Shown here: piece by piece, positions 12,060-24,045 of the stretch
Position numbering within the stretch: position 1 is the stretch's first letter
Layout: each line of letters opens with the position of its first letter
DNA from: Ophiura sarsii
Taxonomy: Eukaryota; Echinodermata; Ophiuroidea; Amphilepidida; Ophiuridae
DNA length: 64,000 nucleotides
Direction of reading: 5' to 3'
Assembly (NCBI GenBank): GCA_035610835.1
Contig: CM069447.1
Span: 59,217,048-59,281,047 of the forward strand
Translations under genes and position numbers: made by a program
The notes under the pieces: model-generated
Databases searched by the model: none
Told to the model about the DNA's origin: nothing
The model's input: the letters and a program-made list of their open reading frames with translations, nothing else

Positions 12060-13088
12060 GGCCATGTGTTTTGAACTCGCCACCCTTCCCGTTGCATGTC
12101 AAGATTTTTAAATTGTACACCATCTCAGATTCAAATAAGCATGCTTACTTGTTCTACTGTATAAAAAGTATATATTTTCTGAGCGGCAATCTCACAAGAA
12201 ATCCAAATATGCTATTGTAAATTAGATAGGACCTAACGGTAACATGTATCGATTTTTGTTTTTCTTCTCATATTTTGATTAAAGCTCAATAATATTTGTA
12301 TACCTATCCCAATCATAATTTTTATGTGCATACTAGTTTCTCATGCAATTACCCATCAGAACATATTGATTGTCAAGGGTAACTTGTTGAAATGTACTAT
12401 ACCGGGAAGTGAATGAGCACAAACGTTTACATTTCATATTAATTAGAGTTTACAAATATATATATTTTTGGTATGCACCCTATCCTGATTTAAACGGCAT
12501 TTTTCAATTCCCCTATATATGAGCTTTCCAAAAATAAACAATTTTGCTATCATCGGTTGAATACTTTTTTCTTATAGTCATGTATGTGAAACCGATTAAT
12601 TAGGGCAAGTTTACTGTGTAGCGAATAGGGAATAAACCAAGGAAAATGCATTCGATTCATGAATACAATTGTTACATAATAGTTGACACGTTTGTTGAAA
12701 CAGTATCTTATAGAAAATAAAACATCTATAAAATGCGAACTAAATCATGTTTGTACCACACAGGATGAGAAGTTATTGTAAAATGATCGTAGAATTGGGA
12801 ACATTTTTATATTCCACATAGAGTATTTGTACACAGCGCCACCGCCGCCACCGCCACCGCCTCCACCCCTAACTTTTGAAATATAATCAATCATATATCA
12901 GCCAAACAGTTATAGAAATACCTGATTTATTCACAAAATGTAGCTAGATAAATAGGCTTTCAAATGACACCTGAACTAATAGCTCTACCACATTTAGTGG
13001 TTGAGTTAATAGAGAGAGATGGATGATTCGTCCTCAAAAATGCAACGCCGCCACCATTTTTGGATGGCGAGTTCAAAAACACATGGCC
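12060..13088 (+). mobile_element. Non-autonomous TIR transposon, GGCCATGTG family copy 2
   Basis: The ends are GGCCATGTGTTTTGAACTCG and its inverted partner ending CACATGGCC. Both flanks read ATAT, giving an apparent 4-bp target duplication. The interior is the reverse complement of 3745-4741 with moderate divergence. There is no coding capacity. The left end touches the GAT array. Confidence 0.85.
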
Positions 13089-13569
13089 ATATACAATGAT
13101 ACATTTAAAAAATAAAAGTAGTTAAAATACATAACATTAAATACGCATAAGAAGAAAGCATTTTGTTATTCAGATTTTCCGATGGCTTTTCAAGGTCTGT
13201 AAACTATAAGAGCTAACAAATTGAAAACACGTTTTTCATCGAGTCTTGCCACACAAGAACAAAAAGAGATATATCAATGAAATTAACAGATATGGTAGGA
13301 AACCTGTTCACCTTCATATTTCAGGTGTTAACATTTAAAACAATAATCATTTTGTATTTGTAAGGTATAGTTCATTCTGATACGCCCTGTATATCAAATT
13401 TAGAATGGAATATTTCAACAAACATGTTGCTCAATCACTTCTTATTAATAAATTCATTTTTCATACAACATCTGCTTCAATGCCATGGAATTGTAGAAAG
13501 CATGTGCCTTCGTCAAATCCTCATACGCATTTTCCATTGGAAATAGCTCACGAATAAGTAATTAACCTA

Positions 13570-13827
13570 CATTCGTCCAAAGAAGTTCCTTGCCACTTAC
13601 CAAGTCCAAATATTTCAAATTAATATATTTAATAGAATATATATAATTGTATATCAAAATAAAGTAATCCTCTAACAGCTTAACATGGAATTTAGACATG
13701 ATCACTCATGCATGGCAGATCCGAGTATCCAATTTTTTGCAATCTTCTTCCTCAGTGAAATATTTGAACTTCAATATTTGAACTTCAATGAGTGGCAAGG
13801 AACTTCTTTGGACGAGTGTATAATGTC
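13570..13827. repeat. Inverted-repeat element
   Basis: The left arm, containing TCGTCCAAAGAAGTTCCTTG and CCACTT, is mirrored at 13770-13826 by AAGGAACTTCTTTGGACGA. A short non-coding foldback near the first HYR exon. Confidence 0.7.
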
Positions 13828-14124
13828 TCAAGAATACCTCAAATTCATTTAAACAAACTTGTAAGAACTTTTCATTAATTATATTACCCTAGAATACCAA
13901 CAATCTAGCACAGTAGTTCAATGGGTTCCCGGTGTTTTATTTCAATTCGCAGCTTGCAAGGTGTCCTAATACTTTTGGTTGATAGTGTACAACAGTACAA
14001 CACAAAAATGATCAAGGTTTATCATGCACCACTGTGTAGTACCAGCGACTATACCTTTCCCTGACATATTGACGAAAAGAGTATCTTATGCGTATATTTC
14101 AATTAACTGTTTTTTCTCCAACAG

Positions 14125-14367
14125 ATAATGAGAATCCCGTTATCCAAGGCCTCCCTGTTAACATAACACAAAACACAGACAATGGCCTTGCAATTGCTAA
14201 TGTCAGCTGGATCGAACCAATGGCGACCGATAATTCCGGATTACAGACCCTGACATGCAGCCACAGTCCTGGAGAGCCATTCCCAATAGGCGTCACTGTC
14301 GTGGAATGCACGTCCATTGATCCATCGGGGAATGTTGACATACAGAGTTTCACCGTAACAATAAATG
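14125..14367 (+). CDS. Exon 3, HYR domain 1
   Basis: A complete HYR (hyalin repeat) domain encoded as one phase 1-1 exon of 243 bases (81 codons). The acceptor TTTTTCTCCAACAG precedes it, and donor G|GTAATA follows. Joined to the preceding exon it begins DNENPVIQGLP. Family landmarks are the N-terminal ENPVI, the W-x-EP-x-A-x-DNSG core (WIEPMATDNSG), the Cys pair in LTCSHSPG and VVECTSIDPSGN, and the C-terminal FTVTIN strand. HYR domains are immunoglobulin-like extracellular adhesion modules found in hyalin and many complement- or sushi-type proteins. The predicted role here is protein or glycan binding in a secreted protein. Confidence 0.93.
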
Positions 14368-16431
14368 GTAATAACTAAAACAACTTATAATATGTCGTCC
14401 AGGTCAAACGTTGTACCTGACTTTCTGAAGTCAAATTTCCAGATTATGTTTTTAAGAGTGCTTTATTTTTCCATTATCCCATTTCTGATAACCAACCATA
14501 GCAACAAACTTGATACTAGCACTTAGCTATCTGCTAATGCTAGCCGATAGTTAGCTGCTATGGTTATCGAGCAGAGTTAGCCGCTCGTTAGCTGCTATAG
14601 TCGCTCTTTAGCTGCTAATAGAATCACATCCAAAGTAGTTAGTAGCAGCTAGTTAGCGGCTACTGTTTATGCAAATGTATGCAAATTAGTTCCTAGCCAT
14701 CAGATAGTATTAGCGGCTTGTTAGCCGCTAGTGTTAGCGACTTGTTGTTAGCCGCTACTGTTTTCTTGCAAGCAAGTTGCTACCGTTTCTTGGTAGCCAG
14801 CCGCTAGTATTAGCGGCTAGTGGCTTGTTACCCGCTAATAGAATCACATGCAAATTAGTTACTAGCGGTTAGTTAGCGGCTAGTGTTTTCCTGATCATCT
14901 TGTTTTGGTATTTCCCAGCATGCACTATTTATTCCTGGGGACACATCCACCGAAGTGCTGTTTGGTTATCATAATAATTCACGTTCAAATGTCCACATAT
15001 CGCAACGGTGTCTAATGCGCAACAATGAGCATGTTGATCATGCATCGCCCCAACCCCCAATATATTGTGTCTGTCTCTGTCGGTTGTGGGGCGGTGCAGG
15101 GGGAGATCCCCTTGCCCCTCCCCCTGTCCCAATTATTTAAATTGTGTCGGTATATATTGGCACTGTCTGTTGCGAATCAGGCCTTCTGTTGGCACCATCG
15201 GTTGAGATTGGACGTCTGTTGAGATTAGCCCAGTAGATATGTCTGTTTTTCATGCAGGTTTGTGGGAAACCATGTCACAGTGACAATACATAAATATCCA
15301 ACAAAAATGCTCACCATGATCAAAACACAGCGATCCACCAGCTTCCACCATCAGATTTGAAATGGCAGTTGGAAGTTATGTGACTGTATGTAAATTACCA
15401 TCAATACTAGCAGCTAGCTGCTACTATTAGAAGCTAGCTGCTAGTCTGCTACTATATATTAGCAGCTAGTTGCTATGTATATTTTGAAGACTATAAGTTT
15501 GCTGCTATCGTTCTGCTACTATTAGCAGCTAGCTGCTACCAATACCATACTGCTATGTATGTTTTGAAGACTAAGTTTGTTGCTATCTTCCTGCTATGTA
15601 TATTTTAAGACTAAGTTTGCTGCTATCATTCCGCTACTTTTAGAAGCTAGCTGCTTCTACTAGCAAGAAGTTAGCAGCTAGCTGCTACCATACTGCTATA
15701 GTAGCAGAATGCAAGCGGCTAGCTGCTATTTCCTTATAGGTCCAAAATCATTAGCAGCTAACGATCGGCTAACTAGCGGCTAGTAAGCTGCTACTATATT
15801 ATTTTGCTATGGGATATAACTGATCACATATATCAACATATCAAATATCTATTGACTTCGATAATAAAACAGTCAAGCGATCATTGCATAATCAGAGCCT
15901 AATATGGTGACTCTTTTAACTTTATCCATTCTTAATTTATATTCTTGAACTTCGCATTACACATGCTAAATATACTACACATGCTGTCTTCCTACTCGTT
16001 GTAAAGGCACCTTCAGTCATTTTGGCCAAGTGAGCGCCCTCATTTTAATAAAAAACGTGTGTTTTGTTGTGTGTTTGTATAATGCTTTCCTATGTCAACC
16101 AGATGGAAAGAGCTCCCAATAGTTTGTCGTTTTGCATATATATATGACTGTTTTAATAACGTTCTAGCCGAAATGTTTATTAGGTGCAATACCTGAAGCC
16201 TTTGAAATCGTTTCTAGACCATTTTCAGCCCAAACGATTGTGAAATTTTAGAGAATATCAAATAATGTTTAAACTATTATGGACATCACAGTTGTTTTAC
16301 GCGTTTTAAGAATGGAAATGGCCGAAATAGAAAAAATAGTGTAAAATATTGTTTTGAAGATTGTCTTAAAATTAACGAACCGGGATGAGAAATCACTGAA
16401 TGTACCTATAATGTGTTCTGATTGATCGTAG
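14368..16431 (+). other. Intron 3 between HYR exons
   Basis: The donor is at 14368, and the acceptor ...GATCGTAG ends at 16431. Most of it is the word-array element at 14496-15812; the remainder (15813-16431) shows nothing I can name. Confidence 0.7.
14496..15812. mobile_element. Word-array element, TAGC(A/G)GCTA type
   Basis: The ends are CCATAGCAA and, inverted, TTGCTATGG. Immediately inside each end are dense arrays of TAGCGGCTA, TAGCAGCTA, TTAGCTGCTA and their reverse complements (about 14515-14890 and 15400-15800), separated by a core of about 500 bases without the word. No coding capacity is evident. This fits a non-autonomous DNA transposon with many subterminal binding words; the superfamily is unknown. 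Confidence 0.65.
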
Positions 16432-16665
16432 ATATCGAAAACCCAATCATCGCTGGGGCACCAAATAACCATGGCGTAAGTGGCGCAGATAACTCTCCTG
16501 TTACTTGGACAGAACCTACGGCCTCAGATAATTCCGGATTGGTGACATTGACTTCAAGCCATAGTCCGGGGGCGCTGTTACCACTTGGAGATACATTGGT
16601 AACGTACACAGCTATGGACGAAGCTGGAAATCAAGCTTCTCGTGCTTTCACCATAACAATGCGAG
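16432..16665 (+). CDS. Exon 4, HYR domain 2 lacking the conserved Cys pair
   Basis: A second HYR exon, phase 1-1, 234 bases (78 codons). The acceptor is TGATCGTAG and the donor G|GTATGT. Joined to exon 3 it begins DIENPIIAGAP. The core WTEPTASDNSG, the SHSPG turn, the LGDT-LV-YTAMDEAGN motif and the final FTITM strand are all present. Both conserved Cys are replaced: Ser where HYR1 has LTCSHSPG, and Tyr where HYR1 has VECT. The loop before the Trp is also shorter than in HYR1. Paired loss of the disulfide is consistent with a functional variant rather than random decay, because the frame and splice sites are intact. Confidence 0.92.
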
Positions 16666-17379
16666 GTATGTGTGTGTTGTGGATATTGAATATAACGTCA
16701 AGAAGGGATTGCAACCCTCTCTAACCTTTGTTCTTGCTAACTACATCCAAAGAGTATTGATATAGCTAAAGATAGTCTTTTTTCAATTAAATCAATATAA
16801 TGACTCCCTGATAAAAATGCTATTCAGCAAAGTTATATGGAATTTCTTCCTCTCAATTATCCTACAACGAATATTAATTTGTTAAAATTAAATATAATTT
16901 GCACCGACATAAACTATCCTTGTGCATACTTACACACACATATTTGTGACCAGGACTATTAATCGAAAGAGGGCCACAGTTACAATTACTATACATCATA
17001 AATATTCATTAGCTAATCGCGGTTTCCTATTGGTCTATTCCGTTAGCTACGCACTTCAGTATTTAGCCTACTTCCTCGCGTACGGGAAAGACGCAGACGC
17101 GGGGAAAAAATAAGGGTACTACTGCACCCCTAGGAGGCAACTACCGCACCCCCTGAACGAAACAGTCTCATCCCCTGAACGAAACAGTTCAACAAACGTA
17201 TACACGTCACATTGTATAGAACTTTGCATTCTGGCGACGAGCATGGTTATTTTGTTGTTGTCAAAACATGCAAAATGGCGTCGTCTGCTGCTGGTCGTTT
17301 CGCGGAACTGTCAGAGACGGATTTAGTTGTAAGTTTTTATAATTTCGTGATGAATATTTATGATGTATAGTAAAACAAA

Positions 17380-17537
17380 TACAACATGGTTTATATCGGG
17401 AAGTAGTGTGAATTACTGGCCCCTCGGTGTTGGATGAGTGCGTCTACTTCCCTCCGCTACGCGTCGGGAAGTAGACGCACTCATCCAACACCGAGGGGCC
17501 AGTAATTCACACTACTTCCCTCTATACCATGTTGTAT
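17380..17537. mobile_element. Long hairpin, 55-bp perfect arms
   Basis: The arm 17398-17452 (from GGGAAGTAGTGTGAATTACT to ...CTACTTCCC) is the exact reverse complement of 17466-17520, with a 13-base loop. The flanks continue as imperfect inverted repeats (ACAACATGG...CCATGTTGT). A single-stranded transcript would form one long hairpin. Perfect arms imply recent origin or ongoing gene conversion. Confidence 0.9.
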
Positions 17538-18610
17538 CTGTATATTACTTCCTTTTTTCCATCGCGCAGTATACCTGACCATGCAGTATACATGGTGATC
17601 TCGAAATCAGAGTATGCCCCTGGTCTGCGCTTCGGGGAATACACTCTTATCTTGGCGAGATCGAAATGGGTTAAACAACCTTAAACTCTGGTAGTTTCGT
17701 TATTCCTCCCTTCTAATTATTGGTTAACGACCGTTAATTTTCGGTCAGTTTAACTCTTAATCAATTATTGTTTTAAACTTTTTAACCAATTAATGTTTAA
17801 AACGCTCTAACCAACTAAAAGTTTAACAATTAACTAACTTGGTTGCTTAACACGTTTAACCAATAACTGTATAGGATTTAGTATAACGCTTTATACTGTT
17901 ATTGTTTATCAGTCCAGGCAAATGACCAAATCTGGAAATGTGCTATATATGGAAATCGATTGCCTGATCTGGAAATCAATGCTGTGCACTTTTTGATCAG
18001 ATTCAAAAACTACATATTTGATTAGACATAGATTTCAGCAATTATCAGTACTTTTTTAATTTAAAAGTCAATGAGACATACCTACCAAATAATAAGAAAG
18101 CAAAAATATTTACCCGATGACAATTTATCCACTAATTAATGCTTAATTAAATTAATTAATTAATCAACTAATTACTTGTTTTTAAAATGCCCCGGTCAAC
18201 ATTAATTTAGGTAATTATCTTTAACGTATGATTTACCCATCCTTAATATAAGGTCCCCCCGAAGTAGAAAACTGTTAATTTCGTGAACAATTTAATTTCG
18301 CAAAAATAGCTTGTACTCAAATTCGCGAAAATAATAACCTCAAAAAATGGCAGTGAATTAATAATGATATGCTTGAATGATTTCGATTCATAAAAAATAA
18401 GTATCCACAAATTTGAAGCATTTTGGTAATTCACAGAAATAACTACCTGCAAAATATGTTGATCACTACATTTCCAGATTTGGAAATCAATCCCGATTTC
18501 CAGATTTGGTCATTTGCCTGGACTGTTTATGGAATCAACAGTTATTAACCAGTAACTGTATAGGCTTTATACTGTTATTGTTTATGGAATCAACGTAATA
18601 GTCCAGGGTT

Positions 18611-18933
18611 ATTGGCAAGTTGGAACCTATCATCAGAGCTGACAGCGATATTTGAAGGTAAGATTATAATATACGTTTTGCAATTACACAAATCAACTGC
18701 CAGGTAGGCCTAAATGATGTTTGAGTCTCGCATGCATTATAAGCTTATCAATATCATGATGCATCCGGCGAGTCATGACCATCCATCCAAAAATTTACCG
18801 AAAATCCCCAGCGAAAATCGCTCAGAAAACATCATTTAGGCCTACCTGGCAGTTGATTTGTGTAATTGCAAAACGTATAATCTTACCTTCAAATATCGCT
18901 GTCAGCTCTGATGATAGGTTCCAACTTGCCAAT
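18611..18933. mobile_element. Foldback element, about 107-112-bp arms
   Basis: The left arm 18611-18722 (ATTGGCAAGTTGGAACCTAT to AAATGATGTTT) is the reverse complement of 18827-18933, differing by one 5-base insertion. The central spacer is about 104 bases. No coding capacity. Confidence 0.88.
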
Positions 18934-19894
18934 TGATATTTAACCCATTCGTCCGCCATGATGTCACGTTGACCAGATGCACGTGGATAAGTTACCTAAA
19001 CTGATTTAGTTTATGAGTGATGCAGTTCGTGTGTGAAACCAGTCGCGGTTCTTAAACCGAGCTAACGCGGCCCTAATTTCCCTAAAACGTTCTTAAAGTT
19101 TAATACCTCATAAAACCGAGAAAAATTAATGAATATTGAACAATTTAGTTTAACGCCACCGCACGCCGGTATAAACCAGAAAGGTTGAATGGAAATAATC
19201 AGTCGTTGTAGAAAAACCTTAAACTTTTCCTCTTAAACAGCATCATTCTTATTCCAGGACTTAAGAGTGTAGCCTGGTTCTCTAGAAACACCTTGGGGCC
19301 TATAATTTGAACCCGAACCCGAAGGAAAACAGTCAACATAGATTGTTTTCATTTTGTTGGTTTAAAAATCCGATTTACCGCTTTATTTTTCACCGATATG
19401 TTGCCGAGCGGATACGTTACGTAGAATCAGCCCAAAATATCACGATTTCCGAATTTGGAAGGGTTGTCAGCATAAGATCTTACCGAAAACAGCTTGGTGA
19501 CGGTTTTAACAGCGTATTTCACTCGACATTCTGTATTTAAGCTGCCATCTCAATCAAGGATGTATTTGATACCTTATCCATGATGTCTGTGATGTCATTT
19601 TTGTCAACAAAGGCGAACCGATGTGTTTGGTTTTTCTAAAATTTCTGACACATCCGGCAACACAAAAACTAATGGAAACAAAAATGCAGACGGAAAAATA
19701 GGATGCCGTTTTGGAATTGAGCACTCTATTCAATTTATAGTCTAACCATGACATCTTGTTGCTATTCATCAATAAATGTTGATACACAGACCTTTTATTA
19801 GTTGAGCACTCTTTGGATATCTCTGAGCCAAGGTCGATTCTGGACAACTTTATGAGTTTTCCTTATGTGTAACAAATAGTCAAGGGTAGACTTG

Positions 19895-20245
19895 AAGTCC
19901 CTCCATTAACTCCTGTATAGTGAAGAGCTCTTAGTTCTTATGTACATCAAACAGGACTTTGTAGTGTTCTCTTTAGAGGAGGGTTAAACTTAAAGGTTAA
20001 ATCAGTCAACTTTATTGTTTGAATCGTCTGTAAAGAGATATCTGACATTAAGAACGGTCACAATTGACCGATAGGTACGTTTTGTCTCTTAACATTGGCC
20101 AAATGAATAGCACTTTTGCAATATGTTGCTGTTTTACATCCGTTTCCGTCACGTTAAAAGGAAGTTTGGTTTTCACAGCATCTCCAGAAAAGTACAACCG
20201 CTACTCGGACCATACTATGAATTTGTAGCTGAGATCCTAAATAGT
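19895..20245. repeat. Dispersed repeat R450, copy 2
   Basis: It shares the ordered blocks of 5555-6020 and 22585-23030: CTTAGTTCTTATG, GTCAACTTTATTGTTTG, TTGACCGATAGGTA, ATGAATAGCA, CATCCGTTTCC, CATCTCCAGAAAAGT and GAATTTGTAGCTGAG. Confidence 0.75.
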
Positions 20246-20651
20246 TGTTTCTGACATCATATTGAAATTGAAGGCATGGCTTGATCATCCCCTCACTGTA
20301 GTGTTTGCCAATCTCATGAATCTTTATATTAGGTATATAATAAAAAAGCACACTGGCGTACACCGTTTCGTTTTGTTATTACGGTACTATTCGATAGCGT
20401 GTTAATTAGCTAGTATATCAAAAAAATGTATCCTTGTACATCCCATGTGGGACTTGTAAAGGATCTTATTAAAACTTGAAACTTAAATTGAAAAATAGAA
20501 TTCCAAAGGAAAGATCATTGCTCTAATCTGATAAGCAAGTATATCAAATATGTTTGAATTAGGGTCAACATTTTAAATAAAACGAGGAGTCGTCAGCCCA
20601 GTCAAAACATGTACATGATCAAGTCTGTGGAATTCGTCAAACTAACCCTTA

Positions 20652-21276
20652 TAAAGTGCTCAACAAAAGAAAGTCGTACACTTTGTTATGGTCAATTAAA
20701 GTAACCTTTGATTGTTTTTTTTACCAAACAGGCTAAATAGACATATGGATGAATCTTTTAGGCACATTTTGATACCAAACATAACACCTAGCAACAAAGA
20801 TAAACCATGATTAGCGCAATTTAACGAAAATTAGTCACTTTCCAAAAGTCACATTTTCAATTACTACACGGGAGGAAAATGGGTGTGTGCGAGGTCCACC
20901 CCGTGTGTGACACTGTTATTAACCAGGATTGACCGGCGGGCAATCGATCACACTGAGCAGCCGTGTGCACTACCTGTGGGCGTACACATAGTGAGCGGGA
21001 TATTTGATTCCGAACATAAAGGGCATTATGTGTTTGTTAACAATTGGTGTTTTCTTCCGCGTAGTGTATTGGAAATGTGACTTTTGAAAAGTGACTAATT
21101 TTCTATAAATGGTGCTAATTATGGTTTATCTTTGTTGTTAGGTGTTATGTTTGGTATCAAAATGTGCCTAAAAGATTCGTCCAAATGTCTATCTAGCCTT
21201 TTTGATAAAAAAATAATCGAAAATTATTTTAAATGACCTAAACAAAGTGTACGACTTTCTTTTGTTGAGCACTTTA
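20652..21276. mobile_element. MITE with TAAAGTGCTCAACAAAAGAA ends, copy 1
   Basis: The terminal 36 bases at each side are perfect inverted complements, and homology continues inward for roughly 200 bases per arm (GGCTAAATAGACAT, CACATTTTGATACCAAAC, AACAACAAAGATAAACCATG). The ends sit on TA, as in Tc1/mariner-type insertions. There is no transposase. Other copies are 40483-41058 (complete) and 54934-55311 (truncated). Confidence 0.88.
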
Positions 21277-21372
21277 TGTTACTTATGGACTTTTAAGTAG
21301 TAGGTTGATATCTCTTTTGGTATACTTTTAAATCACATCTTATTTACTAGATTTTCATCTAAGCGGAACAAA

Positions 21373-21377
21373 TATAA

Positions 21378-21408
<31 letters not shown>

Positions 21409-21450
21409 GCATTTATAATGCGCCATCTATCTAGACAACCTATTCCGAGG
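21373..21450 (-). repeat. LINE 3'-tail fragment, (ATT)n end
   Basis: Read on the minus strand, GGCGCATTATAAATGCATTATT runs into an (ATT)n run, the kind of 3' terminus seen in CR1/L2-like LINEs. A similar tail ends the LINE fragment at about 24045. No coding part is recognisable next to it. Confidence 0.45.
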
Positions 21451-21726
21451 CGCAAACATCAAAACGAATATAAACAAACAATTAAAAATATTTTTAAAAA
21501 ATACATTGAAGTCAATCCAACACTAGTAAAAATCAACTTCAAACAAATCAGGTTTGTTGCTTTGGTGACTATTACTGTAAAATAATAATGATTATAATGA
21601 TTTAATTCAAAATCCAATAAACCCTATTGTTCTCTTTCTCCCTAATAACACTATTAAGCTAATACTACTACCACTACTAATTTTGATAATGCTCGCGCCA
21701 CCACTGTTCGTTTTACACTCTTCCAG

Positions 21727-21908
21727 ATTACTACCGTGCGGATGCCCAATGTGGACCTTCATTTACGGCGCCAAATGGTGGAGAAGCCATGTGTTTGCAA
21801 GCTTGTTGCTCTACAGGTGGATGGTGCGGGACTAGTGGTAACCATTGTGGATATTACCTCTACCGAGACTATAGATGTTGTGTAGGGCAGTCGTGTAATG
21901 CCTGTTAA
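21727..21908 (+). CDS. Exon 5 (terminal), hevein-like 10-Cys domain and stop
   Basis: The acceptor CACTCTTCCAG leads into an exon that, joined in phase 1 to exon 4, begins DYYRADAQCGPSFTAPNGG and ends SCNAC followed by TAA at 21906-21908. It encodes 60 residues with ten Cys. The central C-x3-CCS-x-GGWCG...HC spacing resembles the chitin-binding type 1 (hevein) pattern CCS--GWCG, suggesting binding of chitin or a GlcNAc-like glycan. That assignment rests on Cys spacing alone. The five exons total 903 bases, 301 codons with the stop. A diverged dead copy lies at 31897-32097. I do not see a clear polyadenylation signal close by. Confidence 0.78.
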
Positions 21909-22584
21909 GCAATGGATATCAAAGGAACCATGACGCTGGGATATCGCAAATAACTATATTGACTAGATCGAGGGACATGGTTAAGAGTATATGCGGATAT
22001 TATCTTAAACTCTTCAATTTAATTTAATATTAATGTCAGCCTCATGGCATTTGTCAGGATTATAACTCTGAAACATAGCTACACATTAGTAGTAAATGAT
22101 AATTGATATCTGTTTTACTTTTGATATGATGCGTTCAAAGCCAAAGAGAGATTTTGGACAACGGACACAGAAAATTACGTTAAAGATATACACATGTTTT
22201 TCGGTGTGTTTTGTTTGTATTGTATGGTTAAATATAAGAGCATGATTTAAATACTTAAAATGGAAATCAATGATTGATATCTAAATATTACAGTATTATC
22301 ATGTGTAAGTAAGATTGTAAGCAATTTTAACTCGTGCAGACTTGTAAACAGTGTAATATCAACTCAAATGTATTGCTATGCCTTTGGTATACTGGAATAC
22401 TGCCAATCAGTCAAATTTTCGTTGTTACAACTCAAGCCACAGTGATGCCTCGAATGTTAAATCTTTAACATAATAGTCACTGTATGAGTTTTTTTTACGT
22501 ACAACCTTCGGAATTGTCAATCAGGTAGTCAATGATAAAATTATCGCTTTCAGACACTTGTAATCCCTCTTTTTCATCCAGTAT

Positions 22585-23030
22585 ATTGAAGATCGCTTAG
22601 TTCTTATGAAAGTCAAATATGACTTTTGCAGGGTTCTCAATGGGAGGGGAAAACTTAATGGTTTTCCTGACCTGGATCTGGCTAGTCAGAGGGCATATTT
22701 TTTCCAAAGATCAGTCAACTTTATTGTTTGCAGTCTGTTAAAGAGTGTCTGGCAATAAGAATGGTTAGAATTGACCGATAGGTATGTGTTGCCTCTTACA
22801 ATAGGCTAAATGAATAGCATCTCGGCGATATTTGCTGTTTTTCATCCGTTTCCATCACACTGAATAGAGGCTTGGCTTTCACTGCATCTCCAGAAAAGTC
22901 CAACCATTATTCAGATCAATTAACATTGAATTTGTAGCTGAGGTTCTAAGCTATAATTGTGTGATAGTTTATAAGACTGGCTTATGTAATAATTAAGTTA
23001 TGAGGTAGGAGGTAGAACTTATTGAATGAC
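22585..23030. repeat. Dispersed repeat R450, copy 3
   Basis: It shares the ordered blocks of copies 1 and 2 and the end TAGAACTTATTGAA with copy 1. It lies 3' of the terminal exon; no coding potential. Confidence 0.75.
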
Positions 23031-23429
23031 CCTCGTATTATGTTATGATAATTAAACTATCTTTAGAAAAAAACGCGTCGATGGAAATTCAAATCCTTCA
23101 AACATTTTGAACAACTGAAACGCTATTTACGTAACGATTGTTATACAACTGTTTCACTCGATGTTTTATTACACCTAAACTCGAACCCAAGAGCACTCGG
23201 GAAAATGAGTGCATCTTTTCAGATCGACGATAGTTTCTGAGATTAAAAGTGTAGGGTTATTTATTACTGTTGTGGGGTTATTTCGTGACAGCGCTGGAGG
23301 CTACGTGGCCTTTTATAATGCTTCCTTACTTTCGGTTTTAATCCGAGACACACGAGGCTTCTACAGAAAATATCGGCTTAGCCGTCCCTTTTATTTGAAA
23401 GTCACCGGTTTAACTAAACTTCTTCATCA

Positions 23430-24045
23430 ATTGTATGTCGGAACAATTAATTCATTCGTTTATAACCTCTCGTCTTGATAACAACAATGCTCTTCTTTAT
23501 GGATTACCAGCTAATGAACTCTATCGTCTTCAGAAAATTCAAAACACTGCAGCTCGCATTCTCACATTCTCTAAAAGATCTTACCATATTACGCCAATTT
23601 TAAAGGGACTCCACTGCTCCCTGTAGCTCAGAGAATTGTTTTCAAAATATTGCTTATTGTATATAAATGTATCAACAATGTTGCCCCATCATATTTATCT
23701 GAATTGTTATCAAACTATGTACCAACTCGCACTCTTCGTTCTGGACAAATGCAACTTCTTCAAGAAACTATGTCTAAGCGCTCTTGGGGAGACAGATCTT
23801 TTGCTATTGCAGCTCCTCGTCTCTGGAATGAACTTCCTATCCATATTAAAACTGCAAAAACTGTTACAATCTTCAAAGAACTGTTGAAAACACAACTGAT
23901 GTCTGAGACATTTTGTAATAATTAAGTAGTTTTATTGTTGTTTATCGTTTTCTATTATATTGTATTTTATGTTTGTGCCTTGAGCGCTCTTATTTAGAGT
24001 GGATAATGTGCCTTGTCACTATTATTATTATTATTATTATTTTTT
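23430..24045 (+). pseudogene. L2/CR1-like LINE fragment, C-terminal RT ORF and 3' tail
   Basis: The conceptual product over two frames contains YGLPANELYRLQKIQNTAAR, KILLIVYKCINNVAPSYL, and then RSFAIAAPRLWNELPIHIK and FKELLKTQL. This is the typical thumb/C-terminal region of L2- or CR1-type LINE ORFs. A frame change near 23610-23650 breaks it. It is followed by a TTGAGCGCTC-containing 3' UTR and an (ATT)n terminus. The RT core and endonuclease are missing. Confidence 0.8.

Larger units (their letters stand above)
16666..21726 (+). other. Intron 4 of main gene
   Basis: The donor GTATGTG is at 16666; the acceptor TTTACACTCTTCCAG ends at 21726. It contains a long hairpin, a foldback, one dispersed repeat, a TA-flanked MITE and a LINE tail. 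I see no further exon, and exons 4 and 5 join in frame. Confidence 0.6.
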
